Shown piece after piece: positions 20,255-31,675 of a stretch of 64,000 bases of DNA (the first letter of the stretch is position 1; each line of letters begins with the position of its first letter). A program made the translations under genes and the position numbers. Origin of the DNA: Psychrobacter fulvigenes (GTDB taxonomy: Bacteria > Pseudomonadota > Gammaproteobacteria > Pseudomonadales > Moraxellaceae); NCBI RefSeq assembly GCF_904846155.1, contig NZ_CAJGZP010000001.1, positions 2,852,001 through 2,916,000 of the forward strand. The letters are read 5' to 3'. The notes under the pieces were generated by a model. That model searched no databases and had not been told where the DNA came from. It saw only the letters and a list, made by a program, of their open reading frames with translations.

Positions 20255-20533
20255 ATTATAAACACTTCTTAAGAGGCTTTTCTGACCGCGTTTGGTGTAG
20301 ATATGGATATTTCTAGCCCGTTATAGTTAATCCTAAATAAAAGAATAACGCCTACTAACGCGTGCGACTGGTATAAACACTAGCAGATTATCTTACGCTA
20401 TCAATAACTTATCGCTACCTGAGGGCAATTCATGTTAAGATGAGCGGTTTTTGAAGATATGGGAAAACTCCTATATTTATCTTTAAAAAGCCCTAACGAT
20501 TTACAGCCACATTCTTAGCTAATAGGTCCGCCC
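20255..20533. other. Intergenic region between smpB and the ygiQ-like gene
   Basis: About 280 AT-rich bases with no supported gene. It must hold the promoter of the radical SAM gene; the last bases provide an AGGT ribosome site. Confidence 0.5.
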
Positions 20534-22999
20534 ATGTCTGCCGATACCATCGCTCATACCGCCTTTAAACAAGGTACCAAACCACTTTACGACTATGATA
20601 AACATTGGGCGAGCTGCTACGAGCCAGCGCCTTATCTGCCCATGAGCCGTAAAGAAATGGACGATTTGGGCTGGGATGCTTGTGATGTCATCATCATTTC
20701 AGGTGATGCTTATGTCGATCACCCAAGCTTCGGTATGGCGATTATCGGGCGTCTATTAGAGTCGCAAGGCTTTCGCGTCGGTATCATTGCGCAGCCAGAT
20801 TGGAAGAGTAAAGACGCTTTTATGGAGCTTGGCAAACCTGTTTATGCTTATGGCGTGACCGCTGGCAACATGGACAGTATGATCAACCGCTACACTGCTG
20901 ATCGCAAGATTCGTAGTGATGATGCTTACTCTCCGGGTAATGTCGCCAACAAACGCCCTGACCGCGCCGCTATCGTCTATAGTCAGCGCCGCCGCGAAGC
21001 CTATCCAGATGTACCAATTATCCTAGGCGGTATCGAAGGCAGTCTACGCCGTATCGCTCATTATGATTATTGGTCAGACAAAGTTCGCCGCAGTATCCTT
21101 CTTGACTCTCGTGCTGACGTTTTATTATATGGTAATGCTGAGCGTGCCATCGTCGATGTGGTACATGGATTGTCAAAAGGCTACACTTTTGAGCAAATGA
21201 GTAAGTTACGTGGTACCGCATATTTGCTGTCACCTAGCCGTCGCCATTGGCAAGCAGACATGATCGAAGTCGCCAGTAATGATGTTGATACTGTCGGCCG
21301 TGTCGATCCTATTATCAACCCTTATGTGATGACCGAAGACGTCGATAGCTGCAAGATTGAACAAGAAAAGCCCAGCGACTCCCCCGTTGGTCAAGCGATG
21401 ACAGGAATGTCAGCCCAGTATCAGGGTTTTGTCGCCGAGCCCGTCACTAATAAAGTTATCAATGCTGATCAAGTTGATACTGATACACAAGTGGTGCAAA
21501 TGCGCGGTTTTGATACGCCAAATATCGAAGACACTGTAAAAGAGAGACCTAAGACCGCGCGCAAATATAAACTAAAGCTGCCAGCCCGTGAACAAACTGT
21601 CATTCGACTACCTGATTACGAGCAGGTCAAATCTGACCCTGTGCTTTATGCGCACGCTAGCCGTATCCTGCATCTTGAGACCAACCCCGGTAACGCTCGT
21701 GCGCTCGTACAGCGTCATGGTAGCGGTGCGGGTAACTCGCATACTGCTATCGATGTGTGGCTCAACCCACCACCGATTCCGCTCTCAACCGAAGAGATGG
21801 ACTATGTGTTTGACTTGCCTTATGCACGCTTGCCACACCCAAGCTACGGCGATGCGCGCATTCCTGCATATGACATGATTAAGTTTTCGGTCAATATCAT
21901 GCGCGGCTGCTTTGGCGGCTGTACCTTCTGCTCTATCACCGAGCACGAAGGGCGCATTATCCAAAACCGTTCTGAAGAGTCTATCTTGCGCGAAGTAGAA
22001 GCCATCCGCGATACCGCACCGAACTTTACTGGCGTGATATCTGATCTTGGTGGCCCAACCGCCAATATGTATCGTCTCAACTGTAAAGATGAGACCATTG
22101 AAAAGAATTGCCGTAAGCCATCATGCGTCTATCCTGATGTCTGTGAAAACCTCATTACCGATCACAGCAACTTGACTCAGCTCTACCGTAAAGCACGTGA
22201 TATCAAAGGGGTCAAAAAAATCCTGATTGCTTCTGGTCTGCGTTACGACTTAGCGATTAAAGACCCTGAATACGTCAAAGAACTGGTCAGCCATCATGTC
22301 GGCGGTTACCTAAAGATTGCTCCTGAACATTCAGAAGAAGGCGTGCTGTCGAAGATGATGAAGCCTGGCATGGGCAACTATGACGCTTTTAAAGCCATGT
22401 TTGAACAATACAGCCAAGAAGCCGGCAAAGAGCAGTACCTTATCCCTTACTTTATCGCCGCGCATCCGGGCACGAAAGATGAAGATATGATGAACCTTGC
22501 GCTTTGGCTAAAACGCAATGGCTACCGCGCTGACCAAGTACAGGCGTTTTATCCTAGCCCGATGGCGACCGCAACCACCATGTACCACACTCATAAAGAC
22601 CCGCTACATAAGGTCAGCCGCAGTGAAGGTGATATGGATATCGTCAAATCTGGCAAGCAGCGCAAACTGCACAAAGCTTTCTTACGTTTTCATGATCCCA
22701 AGAACTGGGTATTATTGCGTAAAGCATTGCAAGATATGGGACGCAGTGACTTGATTGGCAAAAACCGTGGCTGCTTAATCCCGCCATATAATGCGCATTT
22801 AGAAGGACGTGATGCCGCGCAGGATAGCTATCAGTCAGCACGTAAAAAGAACAGCCGCCTTGGTAATGACTCAGTGAAGCGTAGTAATACTTCATCTACC
22901 AAAGCGAACAAATCTGCGGGTAAAAATACCAAAAAGAGAGTGAGCAAAGGTAACTTCCAGACTCAGCATACTGGTCTACCACCACGCAAAACCAAGTAA
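20534..22999 (+). CDS. YgiQ-family radical SAM protein
   Basis: YgiQ proteins (UPF0313) are large radical SAM enzymes whose reaction is not established to my knowledge. The N-terminal region (about residues 30-260) has a cobalamin-binding-like fold suggested by [13 protein letters not shown] and [20 protein letters not shown]. The radical SAM cluster motif is C459-x3-C463-x2-C466, in [12 protein letters not shown] conserved C-terminal segment contains [19 protein letters not shown] and [17 protein letters not shown]. The final ~50 residues are Lys/Ser/Asn-rich and probably disordered. An insertion with low conservation lies around residues 250-350. The ATG at 20534 follows AGGT, and a strong terminator lies downstream. 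It is a single-gene unit. Confidence 0.93.
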   Translation: MSADTIAHTAFKQGTKPLYDYDKHWASCYEPAPYLPMSRKEMDDLGWDACDVIIISGDAYVDHPSFGMAIIGRLLESQGFRVGIIAQPDWKSKDAFMELGKPVYAYGVTAGNMDSMINRYTADRKIRSDDAYSPGNVANKRPDRAAIVYSQRRREAYPDVPIILGGIEGSLRRIAHYDYWSDKVRRSILLDSRADVLLYGNAERAIVDVVHGLSKGYTFEQMSKLRGTAYLLSPSRRHWQADMIEVASNDVDTVGRVDPIINPYVMTEDVDSCKIEQEKPSDSPVGQAMTGMSAQYQGFVAEPVTNKVINADQVDTDTQVVQMRGFDTPNIEDTVKERPKTARKYKLKLPAREQTVIRLPDYEQVKSDPVLYAHASRILHLETNPGNARALVQRHGSGAGNSHTAIDVWLNPPPIPLSTEEMDYVFDLPYARLPHPSYGDARIPAYDMIKFSVNIMRGCFGGCTFCSITEHEGRIIQNRSEESILREVEAIRDTAPNFTGVISDLGGPTANMYRLNCKDETIEKNCRKPSCVYPDVCENLITDHSNLTQLYRKARDIKGVKKILIASGLRYDLAIKDPEYVKELVSHHVGGYLKIAPEHSEEGVLSKMMKPGMGNYDAFKAMFEQYSQEAGKEQYLIPYFIAAHPGTKDEDMMNLALWLKRNGYRADQVQAFYPSPMATATTMYHTHKDPLHKVSRSEGDMDIVKSGKQRKLHKAFLRFHDPKNWVLLRKALQDMGRSDLIGKNRGCLIPPYNAHLEGRDAAQDSYQSARKKNSRLGNDSVKRSNTSSTKANKSAGKNTKKRVSKGNFQTQHTGLPPRKTK

Positions 23000-23033
23000 C
23001 CAAACTTACTCATCAGAGTAGAAACAAACCTAT

Positions 23034-23075
23034 AAAAAGCGCGCATCGGCCATCAGTCGATGCGCGCTTTTTTTG
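23034..23075 (+). terminator. Intrinsic terminator of the ygiQ-like gene
   Basis: AAAAAGCGCGCATCG pairs with CGATGCGCGCTTTTT around a short loop, followed by further Ts; about 35 bases after the stop. Confidence 0.93.
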
Positions 23076-23260
23076 TTTAGCCAATCTATTAGCTGAACTG
23101 ATCTAACGTCTAAGGTAGAAGTAATAGACAAGATTAAAATTACATTGGTCGGTTTTTAAGTAACCAAGCTAACAGGTAACAAACAATTTCTAACATTGAC
23201 CAGCCGTCATTTTGGTTATTATATCGTCAGATGCTTAGCGCATCGTCAAAAACAATTAAA

Positions 23261-24323
23261 GGTGTAATGGACAAAATTCATGCTGGTGTAGGGTCTAACG
23301 CTATATACTGTCTATATTTGCAAGGAATCAACGCTATGAATCAAAAAACTGCCCTTTTTGTAGTAATAAACACACTAAAAAGAATGGACGCAAACTAGGC
23401 AAACAACAGTACCAATGCCTATCTTGCAAACGGCAGTTTTTAGGGGGCACAAGACTCAATAACCAAATGCTTTGGACTGAATATACGCAAGGGAAACAGA
23501 CGTATAAACAACTGGCTGACAAGTACCACTGTAGTCTTAAAACCATTCAAAGACGCTTAGACAAAGTGAGTATTGAGTACCAAATCAAACGACCTAAGCG
23601 TGCTAATATCATCATGGACACGACCTATTTTGGCCGTGGGTTTGGTCTCATGGTATTTATGGACAACGCCACTAGAATGGTTCTCCATTACGCTATAGTC
23701 AGTCATGAAACCAATAGTGCCTATAAGCAAGGGGTTGATTACTTAAAGGTGCTAGGCATTGATATACAAAGCATCACCTGTGATGGTAGACGAGGACTTA
23801 GAACGCTATTTACCAGTACTCCTTGTCAGATGTGCCAGTTTCATCAGATACAAATAGTGACTCGCTACCTGACTCGTCGCCCTAAGAATATCGCTAGCAT
23901 TGAGCTTAGGCAGCTTACTTTGACCCTAACACAGCTTGATAAAGCCGCGTTCATAAAGTGCTTAGATCACTGGTACCTGACTCACGAAGCCTATCTCAGT
24001 GAACGTAGTACCAATGAGGATACGGGTAGAACTTGGTACACGCATAAGCGTCTTAGAAGTGCTTATCGTAGCCTGCGAACCAACAGTGATTGGTTGTTTA
24101 CTTATCAAGAATATGAGCACTTAGATATACCAAATACAACCAATACGCTTGAAGGTTTATTTAGTGAGCTCAAGCGGCAATTACACAGTCATCATGGCTT
24201 AAATGAGAACCGTAAGTTACGGTTTATTAAAGACTTTTTACTCTCAAAGTCACGCAAATAGCATGAATTATGTCCATTAGCGACTACCTTCTACTTTTTA
24301 GCATGAATTTTGTCCATTACACC
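23261..24323 (+). mobile_element. IS256-type insertion sequence with zinc-ribbon transposase, 8-bp target duplication
   Basis: The element is 1063 bp. Its ends are perfect 24-bp inverted repeats (23261-23284 and 24300-24323) beginning GGTGTAATGGACAAAATTC. Both sides carry the same 8-bp sequence CAATTAAA (23253-23260 and 24324-24331), a clean target duplication of the length expected for IS256-family transposition, so insertion looks recent. A partial second copy of the right end (GCATGAATTATGTCCATTA, 24261-24279) lies just inside it. The element sits between ygiQ and a lipoprotein gene, about 40 bases upstream of the latter's ATG. Confidence 0.93.
23467..24261 (+). CDS. Transposase, IS256-like variant with N-terminal zinc ribbon (start unclear)
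   Basis: The catalytic core shows a DDE triad typical of the MULE/IS256 class: D51 in IIMDTTYFGRG, D105 in ITCDGRRGL and E228 in NTTNTLEGLFSELKR. A helix-turn-helix-like segment (YKQLADKYHCSLKTIQRRLD) lies at the front. The open frame extends upstream to 23299 and encodes a zinc ribbon, CPFC and CLSC separated by about 22 residues, at 23350-23430, but this part has no ATG in frame. An ATG at 23337 is out of frame by one base (ATGAA then TCAAAAAACTGC). Either a non-ATG start is used, or a one-base loss near the start has damaged the gene. The first in-frame ATG is 23467. Confidence 0.8.
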   Translation: MLWTEYTQGKQTYKQLADKYHCSLKTIQRRLDKVSIEYQIKRPKRANIIMDTTYFGRGFGLMVFMDNATRMVLHYAIVSHETNSAYKQGVDYLKVLGIDIQSITCDGRRGLRTLFTSTPCQMCQFHQIQIVTRYLTRRPKNIASIELRQLTLTLTQLDKAAFIKCLDHWYLTHEAYLSERSTNEDTGRTWYTHKRLRSAYRSLRTNSDWLFTYQEYEHLDIPNTTNTLEGLFSELKRQLHSHHGLNENRKLRFIKDFLLSKSRK

Positions 24324-24360
24324 CAATTAAATAATGATTTTTATACTTTTGGAGACTACT

Positions 24361-24768
24361 ATGAACACCTTAACCAAATTGGCTACTGCATTACCCGCTC
24401 TTGCACTACTTAGTGCTTGCGCCACAACTGCCCCCACTGCTCCGAGCACCCCTACTGACACCATGCCAAATTCAGCCTATGACCGTATGGCACCAACGCC
24501 TTATACTTGTACTGATGACAGTCAAATCTTGGCAAAACAATCCATCAATAAAAAACAAGCCACGATCACTGCGACTGTGCCTCAGTTAGGTTGGACAGAG
24601 CAAGCTGTCATTTTAAATGGCGGCGTAGAAGGTAATACTGCCAGCTATGTAAACGACTCTAACCCAGATATCATCTATGCTTGGCACATGAAAGAAGATC
24701 AAGGTATCCTAGCTATGAAATGGGCTAATGGTAAAGAGTACCAAGTAAACTGTCAGATAGGCAGATAA
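24361..24768 (+). CDS. Small lipoprotein with MliC-like domain
   Basis: The 135-residue product has a lipoprotein signal ending LALLSAC (lipid-anchored Cys about residue 19) and a Thr/Pro-rich linker. The remaining ~85 residues have a pattern close to MliC/PliC lysozyme inhibitors: YTCTDDSQILAKQ at the front, a central GGVEGNTASYVN, a W, and an EYQVNC end that could pair with the first cysteine. MliC proteins protect peptidoglycan against c-type lysozyme; that role is inferred from the pattern only. The ATG at 24361 has a GGAG site eight bases upstream, better than the upstream ATG at 24334. The IS256-type insertion separates it from its original upstream region. Confidence 0.65.
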   Translation: MNTLTKLATALPALALLSACATTAPTAPSTPTDTMPNSAYDRMAPTPYTCTDDSQILAKQSINKKQATITATVPQLGWTEQAVILNGGVEGNTASYVNDSNPDIIYAWHMKEDQGILAMKWANGKEYQVNCQIGR

Positions 24769-24831
24769 TGCTATCGGTTTAGTCATTGATCAATAATGAT
24801 AACCTATCACTGAGAAGCTTAGCATTACAAT

Positions 24832-24862
24832 AAACAGTCATCCATTGGTGGCTGTTTTTTTT
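24832..24862 (+). terminator. Intrinsic terminator after the MliC-like lipoprotein gene
   Basis: AAACAGTCA pairs (one G-U) with TGGCTGTTT around a short loop and is followed by a T run. About 65 bases after the stop codon. Confidence 0.75.
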
Positions 24863-25042
24863 ATGCGTGTTCTTTATGAAAGTATCTCGCTGCTTTATAG
24901 GGCAACTCCAGAGTATTCGATATTGCCAAAGTTTTTGCTTTTAATTGACGCCACGCCCTAGAGAAGCACAGGGAAAACTGTCAAAATAGCGTTTATCTTA
25001 TATAACGCACGATTTATGATCGACAGTAAAGAGGACATATCA

Positions 25043-25588
25043 ATGAGCAAGCGCCTGATAAGTACGATAATAATAACGACAGCAAGCATGTGGGCGTTCA
25101 CAGGCTGTGCGGATGGCTCTGACAAAACCTCTGAAGAAGCTACAACTACCGAACCTGTGTCAGAGTCAGCACAGTCATCGACGACAGCAAAAACAATCGA
25201 TTGGTCAATAGTAAAAAGCAGTGAATCACCTGCCGACCTCGCTGACTACGACTATCCGTTTGCACTCGATAGCCAAAACGTCCGCGACTATGCTGAGTAT
25301 TTCAAAGTGGATAATGCTATTGCTCAGCATAATCTAACCGTGAGCATGGCCAGTAACGAAGCACTGTCTAAGGTGCTCGATCAGGTCAGTGACAGCTATA
25401 CCTCGCATGAGCTGACCGATGGCAAAGATATGAAGCTTATCATTCATACCACACCTGATGTCGCTGCCAGCAGCTATGATTATGTGCTGTCCGATGACTT
25501 TGCTAAAGGGCTGGTGCTGCCTATCGTAATTTTGCCCGATGATAAGAAAGATGAGGTTGAGGGGCATGGTGAGTTGGGGGAGAATTAG
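25043..25588 (+). CDS. Lipoprotein of unknown function
   Basis: A 181-residue product with a lipoprotein signal: basic start MSKRLI, hydrophobic stretch and lipobox AFTGC, followed by an acidic Ser/Thr/Glu-rich linker. The body contains SPADLADYDYPFALDSQNVRD and YDYVLSDDFAKGLVLPIVIL, with no motif I recognise. The ATG at 25043 has GAGG nine bases upstream and is preferred over the ATG at 25016. It ends shortly before the 3' end of the convergent AT-rich gene at 25627-26751. No function is proposed. Confidence 0.7.
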   Translation: MSKRLISTIIITTASMWAFTGCADGSDKTSEEATTTEPVSESAQSSTTAKTIDWSIVKSSESPADLADYDYPFALDSQNVRDYAEYFKVDNAIAQHNLTVSMASNEALSKVLDQVSDSYTSHELTDGKDMKLIIHTTPDVAASSYDYVLSDDFAKGLVLPIVILPDDKKDEVEGHGELGEN

Positions 25589-25626
25589 ATAATATTCTGG
25601 AAGCTCATCTTGAAATTAATAAGGCA

Positions 25627-26751
25627 TTAGAACTCTATATGATTGAGCCTAAAAGTATCTTTTTTTAAATTAAAGAAAACTTCTATCTTTAGAGTAATAT
25701 TTTCAATAACTATGTCTAATTGCCTTTGCATTTCTTCGAGACCCATATTACCGCTTAGTCTGTACAATACATCTTCTCGAGTAAATGTTAATGGCATTTT
25801 CTTAAGTTGTTTGTCATCTAACAAATAATGTACGAATACATTCCTTAATGAGAGTTGTTTCAATAGCCATTTAGCCTCTTTATTGCCGAAAATACCTTTG
25901 AAAAAATAAGCCTCAAGCTCTGAGGGTTGTCCCTTCATAATTATTGATTGTATTTTCTGAAGAGATTTTAAAGCGTGGTAGGTATTAATAAACTTTATTC
26001 TAATCAAGGACTCACTAGATTTTGGTAAAAGCTGAGGCATAATAAGTCTTGTGTAATTTGACCTCATTAAGATTAAAATCAGACTCGGTGAGAACCTCTT
26101 ATCTTTAGTAGAGAAGCTACTACGCTTAAATAACTTATTACTTTTAATATCTATAAGTTGATATTTATTGGGGTTAACCTTAGAGTTTTGACAAGTCACC
26201 GACTCATTAAGATTAAAGATATTGAACAATGTTTGTAAATACCTACCAACTATCTCGCCTATATTATAGCCATATTCTCTTTCAGGTAAATCAGATATAC
26301 CTAGCTCAAAAAGAGTAGAGTGAGTAGTTGTTATAAAATGTCCTCTATATTTAGTTAAGCCAAGGTCAGGCTGAATTAATTTCTTTAATTGAGACAACCA
26401 TCCTTTATAGTCACTCTGAAACCTATCAACTTGACTAGTATTTATACCGTCTAAATTTGCTACGCCATCGTTAATATCTTGAGCATATTCAAGTAACTTG
26501 GCTCGGTGGCGCATATTTCTCAATTGCTCAATATTTTGTGTTTCAAAAGACAACTTAAACTTTGGATTAATTTTGACTAACGTATCGTAGCTTTCGATCA
26601 CAAACATTGTTAATTCAGACATTAGCCCATTTATAATCATACCTTGTTCTGGAAGTTTATTTACTTGAACCACTATATCTTTAAAATATACTGCATCTAG
26701 TAATAATGCTTTTAAAGCTTGAGACTCGTTAGCTAAGTATGCGTTATTCAA
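25627..26751 (-). CDS. Orphan AT-rich protein with a possible HEPN motif near the C-terminus
   Basis: A 374-residue protein I do not recognise. It is rich in Leu, Lys, Ile and Asn, predicted mostly helical, and has no signal peptide or membrane segment. Near the C-terminus is RNVFVHY (R303, H308), which fits the R-N-x3-H form of the HEPN ribonuclease motif found in toxins, CRISPR-linked RNases and abortive-infection proteins. A second weaker RNMRH occurs at residues 78-82. The gene is visibly more AT-rich than its housekeeping neighbours, stands alone, and is bounded on its 5' side by an IS630 element, all suggesting acquired DNA. A defence or toxin role is inference from one short motif. The ATG at 26751 has no strong ribosome site. 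Confidence 0.6.
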   Translation of the reverse strand: MNNAYLANESQALKALLLDAVYFKDIVVQVNKLPEQGMIINGLMSELTMFVIESYDTLVKINPKFKLSFETQNIEQLRNMRHRAKLLEYAQDINDGVANLDGINTSQVDRFQSDYKGWLSQLKKLIQPDLGLTKYRGHFITTTHSTLFELGISDLPEREYGYNIGEIVGRYLQTLFNIFNLNESVTCQNSKVNPNKYQLIDIKSNKLFKRSSFSTKDKRFSPSLILILMRSNYTRLIMPQLLPKSSESLIRIKFINTYHALKSLQKIQSIIMKGQPSELEAYFFKGIFGNKEAKWLLKQLSLRNVFVHYLLDDKQLKKMPLTFTREDVLYRLSGNMGLEEMQRQLDIVIENITLKIEVFFNLKKDTFRLNHIEF

Positions 26752-26821
26752 TTTAATACATCACCCCTTTTATAACTGAAAGAACTAATACCAAACCCAA
26801 AATATATAGTATCATCCACTT

Positions 26822-27307
26822 ATGACTATACCAATACATAACCTAGAAGACCATGACTTTGGCAAACACTCAAAGACTGAGAGTAACCCCAGAGCCCGCC
26901 TACGCCTGCTCATCTTATACCAATATAGTATAGGCAAAGCCACCAACGATATTGCCAAAGACCTCTGCATACATCCTGAAACTGCCAGATGGACATTGAA
27001 GCGATATTATGAACGAGGACTTGAAAGTCTCTACGATCGTCATCGTCGAGGTCGTCGCAGCAAATTGGCAGAAGCAGACACAGCCGCTTTTAAAGCCATG
27101 ATAGTCTCTGAACAAGAAAAGCGCGCTGGCGGTCGTCTAACCGGCAAAGACATTCAGCAATTGGCTAAAGAACACTACAACGCTCACTACACCGTTAACG
27201 GTATCTACGAGCTACTCAAGCGTATTGATATGAGTTGGATAAGTGCTCGTAGTCAGCATCCAAAAGCCGACCCACAAGCTCAAGACGCTTTTAAAAAAAC
27301 TTTATAG
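26822..27307 (+). CDS. IS630-type transposase, N-terminal DNA-binding part (copy 1)
   Basis: 161 residues with a helix-turn-helix of the HTH_29/winged-helix type: YQYSIGKATNDIAKDLCIHP, followed by ETARWTLKRYYERGLESLYD and the basic RHRRGRRSKL hinge. The second half has the usual GGRLTGKDIQQLAKEHY linker to the catalytic part. It ends in TTTAAAAAAACTTTATAG, so normal decoding stops here and a -1 slip on the A run would continue into the DDE ORF. It differs from copy 2 by several substitutions (for example ETARWT against QTARRT). Confidence 0.85.
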   Translation: MTIPIHNLEDHDFGKHSKTESNPRARLRLLILYQYSIGKATNDIAKDLCIHPETARWTLKRYYERGLESLYDRHRRGRRSKLAEADTAAFKAMIVSEQEKRAGGRLTGKDIQQLAKEHYNAHYTVNGIYELLKRIDMSWISARSQHPKADPQAQDAFKKTL

Positions 27308-27336
27308 CACAGGTTAAGGCGTCACTGCCTACTGAT

Positions 27337-27858
27337 GTGAGCCTAGATCAAGTGGACATCTGGTTTCAAGATGAAACTCGAATAGGACAACAAGGCTCAT
27401 TGACCAGAGTTTGGCATTACCGCGGTGGGCGACCTCGACTGATCAAGCAGCAACAGTTTCATTCCGCTTATCTGTTTGGTGCCTTTTGTCCAGCGACAAA
27501 GAAGGCTGTCGGCTTAGTACTGCCTTTCGTTAATAAACACACCATGTTATTGCATATGCAAGAGATTAGTAAAGCCGTTCCAAAAGGACGTCATGCGGTG
27601 GTGGTGATGGACGGCGCATTATGGCATCAACCAAGCTTGAATCAGGCTAATGTCACTATGCTTAAACTACCGCCTTATTCACCTGAGCTTAATCCCTCTG
27701 AGAGGGTATGGCAGTACCTTAAGCAAAATGAGCTATCTAATCGTTGTTATGACAGTTATGAGGCTATTGTCGATGCCGCATGCTTGGCTTGGAATAATTT
27801 GCTTAAACAGCCACAAAGAATTCGGTCGTTAACTGCTCGTGCTTGGGCGCAACTTTAA
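27337..27858 (+). CDS. IS630-type transposase, DDE catalytic part (copy 1)
   Basis: The DDE_3 catalytic segment: first Asp in IWFQDETRIG, second in VVMDGALWHQP, and the Glu in PELNPSERVWQYLK, the IS630/Tc1-mariner pattern. The ATG at 27337 is probably not the natural start; the frame is open back to the slippery A run and should be translated as a fusion with the upstream ORF by -1 frameshifting. Nucleotide sequence is almost identical to copy 2 through this half. Confidence 0.85.
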   Translation: MSLDQVDIWFQDETRIGQQGSLTRVWHYRGGRPRLIKQQQFHSAYLFGAFCPATKKAVGLVLPFVNKHTMLLHMQEISKAVPKGRHAVVVMDGALWHQPSLNQANVTMLKLPPYSPELNPSERVWQYLKQNELSNRCYDSYEAIVDAACLAWNNLLKQPQRIRSLTARAWAQL

Positions 27859-27951
27859 TTGTTGGGTTTGGTATAATTTTTGCTTGCGAGTAATCTACCA
27901 ATCTATACTCGAATAAAGCGCCATAGCATGAACAACCACTATAATAGCCTG

Positions 27952-28052
27952 TTGCGCGAGGGACGAGCGCCGAGTGAGTCTTTAAAGAAAAACGGCTCAT
28001 GACGGGCATATTTGCCCCCTATTAAAGGAAGCGATGCTGAGGCCATGCTTTT
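27952..28052 (+). repeat. ~100-bp intergenic repeat downstream of ligA
   Basis: Shares GCGCGAGGGACGAGCGCCGAG, the central CATATTT-CCCCCTATTAAAGGA block and GATGCTGAGGCCATGCT-like end with 57912-58013. Both copies lie just past the stop codon of a minus-strand housekeeping gene (ligA here, valS there) in the same orientation. No ORF. Function unknown. Confidence 0.75.
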
Positions 28053-28099
28053 GCGCTTCTGTCTTTTCTTCTAAATAAGACTCACTCTACCGCTCAAAC

Positions 28100-30355
<2,256 letters not shown>

Positions 30356-30437
30356 TTAGCTATGATAATGAGATGATAGGGAGTGACAGTTTTTATAACT
30401 GATAACATTAAGATAGTGTTTTTAAAATTTATTGCAG

Positions 30438-31457
30438 TTAGATACCATAATCGCGAACTTGATTGCGCAGCTGCTGCTTATACTCAGGCGTGATCGGCTC
30501 ATTACTTTCATCAAGTATCATCGCATTTAGGTCATCAGCCATCATGTAAGCAATGCTCATCATACTATCGAAACTGCGCAGCGCTTGTGGGTGCGGCAGT
30601 GATAAAAAAACCACCACACCGTCATAAGTGTTGGTCGCTACGTTATGTGGATCAAAAGGTGCGATACCGCTATCCGTGATGCCCATCATACTAAACCACA
30701 GCATACCCGTGCCGTCTTTTTGTTCATAGCGATGGAACATATTCATCGCCCCAAAGCGCAGACCATATTTATCAATTAACGTGAGCAAGTCACGACCTCG
30801 AATAACCATTGGCGGACGGTCACGATACTGATGCGGCAAGATGGTGATATTGATGTTGTCTTTGGCATTAATGAGTGGACCGTTTTGCGCTTGGTCAACT
30901 GGCTCTAGCAGATGTTGGTCAAGTATCGGGCTATTATCGTCGAAGCTTGGCTCCTCTGCCGTATCAATGACTGGCATCAAGCTGTCAGTGGCGGACATAA
31001 GGCTAGAAAACGCATCAGGCTCTTGCTCACTATCAGTCTGTAGTTGGCTAGCCACTTCTACAAACTCAGCATCGTCTTCACGACGTTGCTCAGCCTGCCA
31101 GCGTACATAATCCTCATCATCTACGTGCTCATTGGCGTGATTCATATCGCCGCGACCTTGCGTCAATTGTGCATCGACATTGGTATGAGCCTCGGTGACT
31201 GGCTCACCTTCGATGACCGCATTCAGATAGTCGCGGTTGGGAGCTATGGTCGTCTCGCCAGCGACTGTATCTTCTAGATCTGGTTGATCGACGATATTGC
31301 GCTCATGGCGCGGTATGATTGGAATGCCGTTTTTATCATAATTGACCACCAAAGGCTCAGGGCTATTGCGACGCTTAAAGCTGCGAATGACCATAAACAG
31401 GCCTGCAAGCACAATAAAGGCAGCAATGGCAATCAATACAAACTGAATAGCGGTCAT
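30438..31457 (-). CDS. zipA: Cell division protein ZipA
   Basis: ZipA tethers FtsZ to the inner membrane and helps recruit later divisome proteins. It has an N-terminal membrane helix (FVLIAIAAFIVLAGLFMVI) facing the cytoplasm, a basic RSFKRRN patch, a long acidic linker (about residues 60-200), and the ZipA C-terminal FtsZ-binding domain, with VIRGRDLLTLIDKYGLRFG, MNMFHRYEQKDGTG, and MLWFSMMG as recognisable segments. The ATG at 31457 has an AGGA site and is preferred over the GTG at 31466. It lies between smc and ligA, the standard neighbourhood in this group. Confidence 0.93.
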   Translation of the reverse strand: MTAIQFVLIAIAAFIVLAGLFMVIRSFKRRNSPEPLVVNYDKNGIPIIPRHERNIVDQPDLEDTVAGETTIAPNRDYLNAVIEGEPVTEAHTNVDAQLTQGRGDMNHANEHVDDEDYVRWQAEQRREDDAEFVEVASQLQTDSEQEPDAFSSLMSATDSLMPVIDTAEEPSFDDNSPILDQHLLEPVDQAQNGPLINAKDNINITILPHQYRDRPPMVIRGRDLLTLIDKYGLRFGAMNMFHRYEQKDGTGMLWFSMMGITDSGIAPFDPHNVATNTYDGVVVFLSLPHPQALRSFDSMMSIAYMMADDLNAMILDESNEPITPEYKQQLRNQVRDYGI

Positions 31458-31675
31458 GAGAAACACATCCTAATAACTATGATAAAAGGGAATACACAAG
31501 AGGTTATAAACGGCAATAGTCTAGCATGGCTGACTATCATCGTCACCATATAGCAGCCGTTTATAGTACGCTATTTATTATGGCATTTATTACAATAAAT
31601 GTTGTTATATCAACGTTAACGTCAGTGCCATGTTCATTAATCCTTATAAACATGCTCTAACCTCAATTACTAATC

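Larger units (their letters stand above)
26789..27873 (+). mobile_element. IS630-type insertion sequence, copy 1 (A7 frameshift site)
   Basis: The element is 1085 bp including the flanking TA dinucleotides. Inverted ends are TA-CCAAACCCAA and TTGGGTTTGG-TA. It contains two ORFs, an HTH part and a DDE part, joined through a run of seven As at about 27293-27299. With seven As the second ORF is in the -1 frame, the arrangement expected for programmed frameshifting on A-AAA-AAA. A nearly identical copy lies at 39083-40166. It is placed between the AT-rich orphan gene and ligA. Confidence 0.92.
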
